From Deinococcus malanensis (GTDB lineage: Bacteria; Deinococcota; Deinococci; Deinococcales; Deinococcaceae), in assembly GCF_014647655.1 (NCBI RefSeq), contig NZ_BMPP01000047.1:1-6900 (forward strand): 6,900 nt of DNA. Reading direction: 5' to 3'. This document shows positions 6,187 through 6,900 of this stretch, one piece after another. The notes under the pieces are model-generated. The model was not told where the DNA came from. It was given only the letters and a program-made list of their open reading frames with translations, and made no database searches. The position numbers were made by a program, and so were the translations under genes. Every line of letters starts with the position of its first letter. Within the stretch, counting starts at the first letter, position 1.

Positions 6187-6249
6187 CAGCATCCCCTCGT
6201 GACAAGTGCACGTATGTAATGACCCAAGCCGGGCAGAGCGCCACTCCAA

Positions 6250-6276
6250 AGATTAGAAGTTTAAGAATAGAGTAAA
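6250..6276 (-). promoter_or_regulatory. Possible promoter of the lipoprotein gene
   Basis: An A+T-rich patch at 6248-6279 stands out from the GC-rich surroundings. On the minus strand TTTACT (6276-6271) and TAATCT (6255-6250) are separated by 15 bases, short of the ideal 17. It lies about 65 bases before the chosen start codon. This is a candidate only. Confidence 0.3.
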
Positions 6277-6412
6277 CATGAGGAAGTGGGATTGTCGACG
6301 ACGCGGCCGCAAGCGACGTGCAAACAGACATTGCACCCTTCAGCTTCTTTACAGGTCTTCACCGTGGCGGGACGACAGCCTGAATACCTCCTTACATGTC
6401 GGTGAAAGAGAG

Positions 6413-6472
6413 ATGATGGAGCTCACTCGATACCATCTGAGTACTTTTGTTGTACTTGATGAAGGAGGGTAA
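6413..6472 (+). pseudogene. Possible truncated start of a gene, or short peptide ORF
   Basis: ATG 6413 (or 6416), preceded by the purine-rich GGTGAAAGAGAG, opens a 19-codon frame reading MMELTRYHLSTFVVLDEGG, then TAA 6470-6472. The wording looks like a genuine protein N-terminus. The M-L-S/T-R-Y-x-L pattern followed by a short strand and a turn resembles the beginning of some radical-SAM peptide-maturase proteins, but this is a memory-based impression. A mobile-element-like end begins about 18 bases later, so an insertion may have removed the rest. It could equally be a chance ORF. Confidence 0.2.
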
Positions 6473-6490
6473 AACTAGGCTCAAGGCCAT

Positions 6491-6507
6491 GAGGGACTGT
6501 TGCGCAG
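6491..6507 (+). repeat. Terminal-inverted-repeat-like sequence shared with the MITE
   Basis: GAGGGACTGTTGCGCAG matches the outward-extended right end of the element at 2839-2982 at 16 of 17 positions, and both MITE ends share CTGTTGCGCAG exactly. It probably marks the left end of an insertion sequence extending to the right. The partner end is not in the window. Whether it belongs to the IS630-type transposase that follows or to another element is open. Confidence 0.5.
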
Positions 6508-6546
6508 AATGTAACCTTAATTGCAAAAAGTTACGGAACAGCTTGG

Positions 6547-6591
6547 AGGTGCTATGCACCTGGTGGCGGACCGTGATCTATTGATCACGGT
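6547..6591. repeat. Two adjacent perfect hairpins ahead of the transposase
   Basis: AGGTGC-TAT-GCACCT at 6547-6561 and ACCGTGATC-TATT-GATCACGGT at 6570-6591 are perfect stem-loops (6-bp and 9-bp stems) only eight bases apart. They lie between the repeat at 6491 and the transposase start at 6619. They could be transposase binding sites, or leader structures that limit read-through into the transposase gene. No T run follows the second stem, so a classical terminator is unlikely. Confidence 0.5.
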
Positions 6592-6618
6592 GCGGCTTGG
6601 CACTGATAGTCTTGATGC

Positions 6619-6900
6619 ATGCCCGGCTGGCAGCCCGCCCGTTATTCCCGTGCTCAACTCGAAGAGCGTCGCCTCGCGGCGCTTGAATGGATCGCACGCG
6701 GGACGCACAAGAATCAGCAGATTGCCGATCACTTCGGGGGCTCGGTGCACACCGTGTACAGCTGGAAAGGTCGGCTCAAACGAAACGGCAGTCTGACTTC
6801 AGGCCACGGTGGCCAGCGGTCCAGCCTCACGGCTCACGGCAGAGCAAGGGGAGCAGTTGCGCACCCTCCGGAGGGAGGGTGCTGTGCATCACGGCTTTGG
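6619..6900 (+). pseudogene. IS630-family transposase, 5' part, frameshifted
   Basis: From ATG 6619 the frame reads RAQLEERRLAALEWIARGTH, then KNQQIADHFGGSVHTVYSWK and GRLKRNGSL. This is the N-terminal helix-turn-helix of IS630/Tc1-type transposases (about residues 15-58), which binds the element's ends. The frame then turns into low-quality sequence after codon TCA 6799-6801, while the next frame continues the family from GCC 6803: ATVASG, SRLTAEQGEQLRTLRREGAV and HHGFG to the window edge. One extra G at 6802/6803 explains the switch. The site is not an A-rich slippery run of the kind used for programmed frameshifting, so inactivation or a sequence error is more likely. The DDE catalytic domain lies beyond the window. 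An alternative ATG at 6615 is in another frame and stops after 23 codons. Confidence 0.75.

Noticed and set aside
1..6900. CRISPR array, rRNA, tRNA or riboswitch
   Set aside because: I found no regularly spaced repeats and no conserved RNA motifs on either strand.

Overview
The window looks like accessory (plasmid or genomic-island) DNA from a high-GC bacterium. My best guess is Deinococcus. This rests on protein style: a DUF6328-type membrane protein, a characteristic IS630-type transposase start, Deinococcus-like hypothetical secreted proteins and a possible leaderless promoter. It does not rest on a marker gene, so treat it as an inference. Much of the window is genetic debris: three transposon traces, a truncated conjugation gene and a frameshifted gene lie among a few intact genes.

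Left part (1-1000): the window opens in the last 29 codons of an IS3-family transposase (2-91), whose element probably ends near 140. About 160 bases without a recognisable gene follow, then a leftward gene of unknown function (442-861) with a possible small overlapping ORF behind it (303-494). A long near-perfect inverted repeat (939-986) separates this gene from the next block.

Centre-left (1000-2740): a rightward hicA-hicB toxin-antitoxin pair is followed, immediately and in the same reading frame after the hicB stop codon, by the C-terminal third of a VirD4/TraG-type conjugative coupling protein that has lost its ATPase N-terminus. A small four-helix membrane protein of the DUF6328 type follows 9 bases later.

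Middle (2740-4010): this stretch is mostly decayed. It holds a roughly 144-bp MITE-like element with 15-bp perfect terminal inverted repeats (2839-2982) and a leftward gene with a clear protein-like reading frame broken by a single-base frameshift (3012-3471). About 540 bases follow with no gene I can support, containing only a tandem 11-bp repeat and a possible weak promoter.

Right part (4018-6186): two leftward genes for exported proteins, a 181-residue secreted protein with a signal peptide and a 464-residue lipoprotein that reads as a YncE/YVTN-type beta-propeller. The 228-bp gap between them contains a hairpin and a possible leaderless promoter, so they are probably separate transcription units.

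Right edge (6187-6900): the promoter region of the lipoprotein, a possible truncated small ORF, a sequence matching the MITE terminal repeat (6491-6507), two hairpins, and the start of an IS630-family transposase that carries a one-base frameshift and runs off the window. I see no convincing new multi-gene system. The most informative items are the hicB/coupling-protein junction, the MITE and its matching end at the right edge, the hidden frameshifted gene, and the large inverted repeat upstream of hicA.
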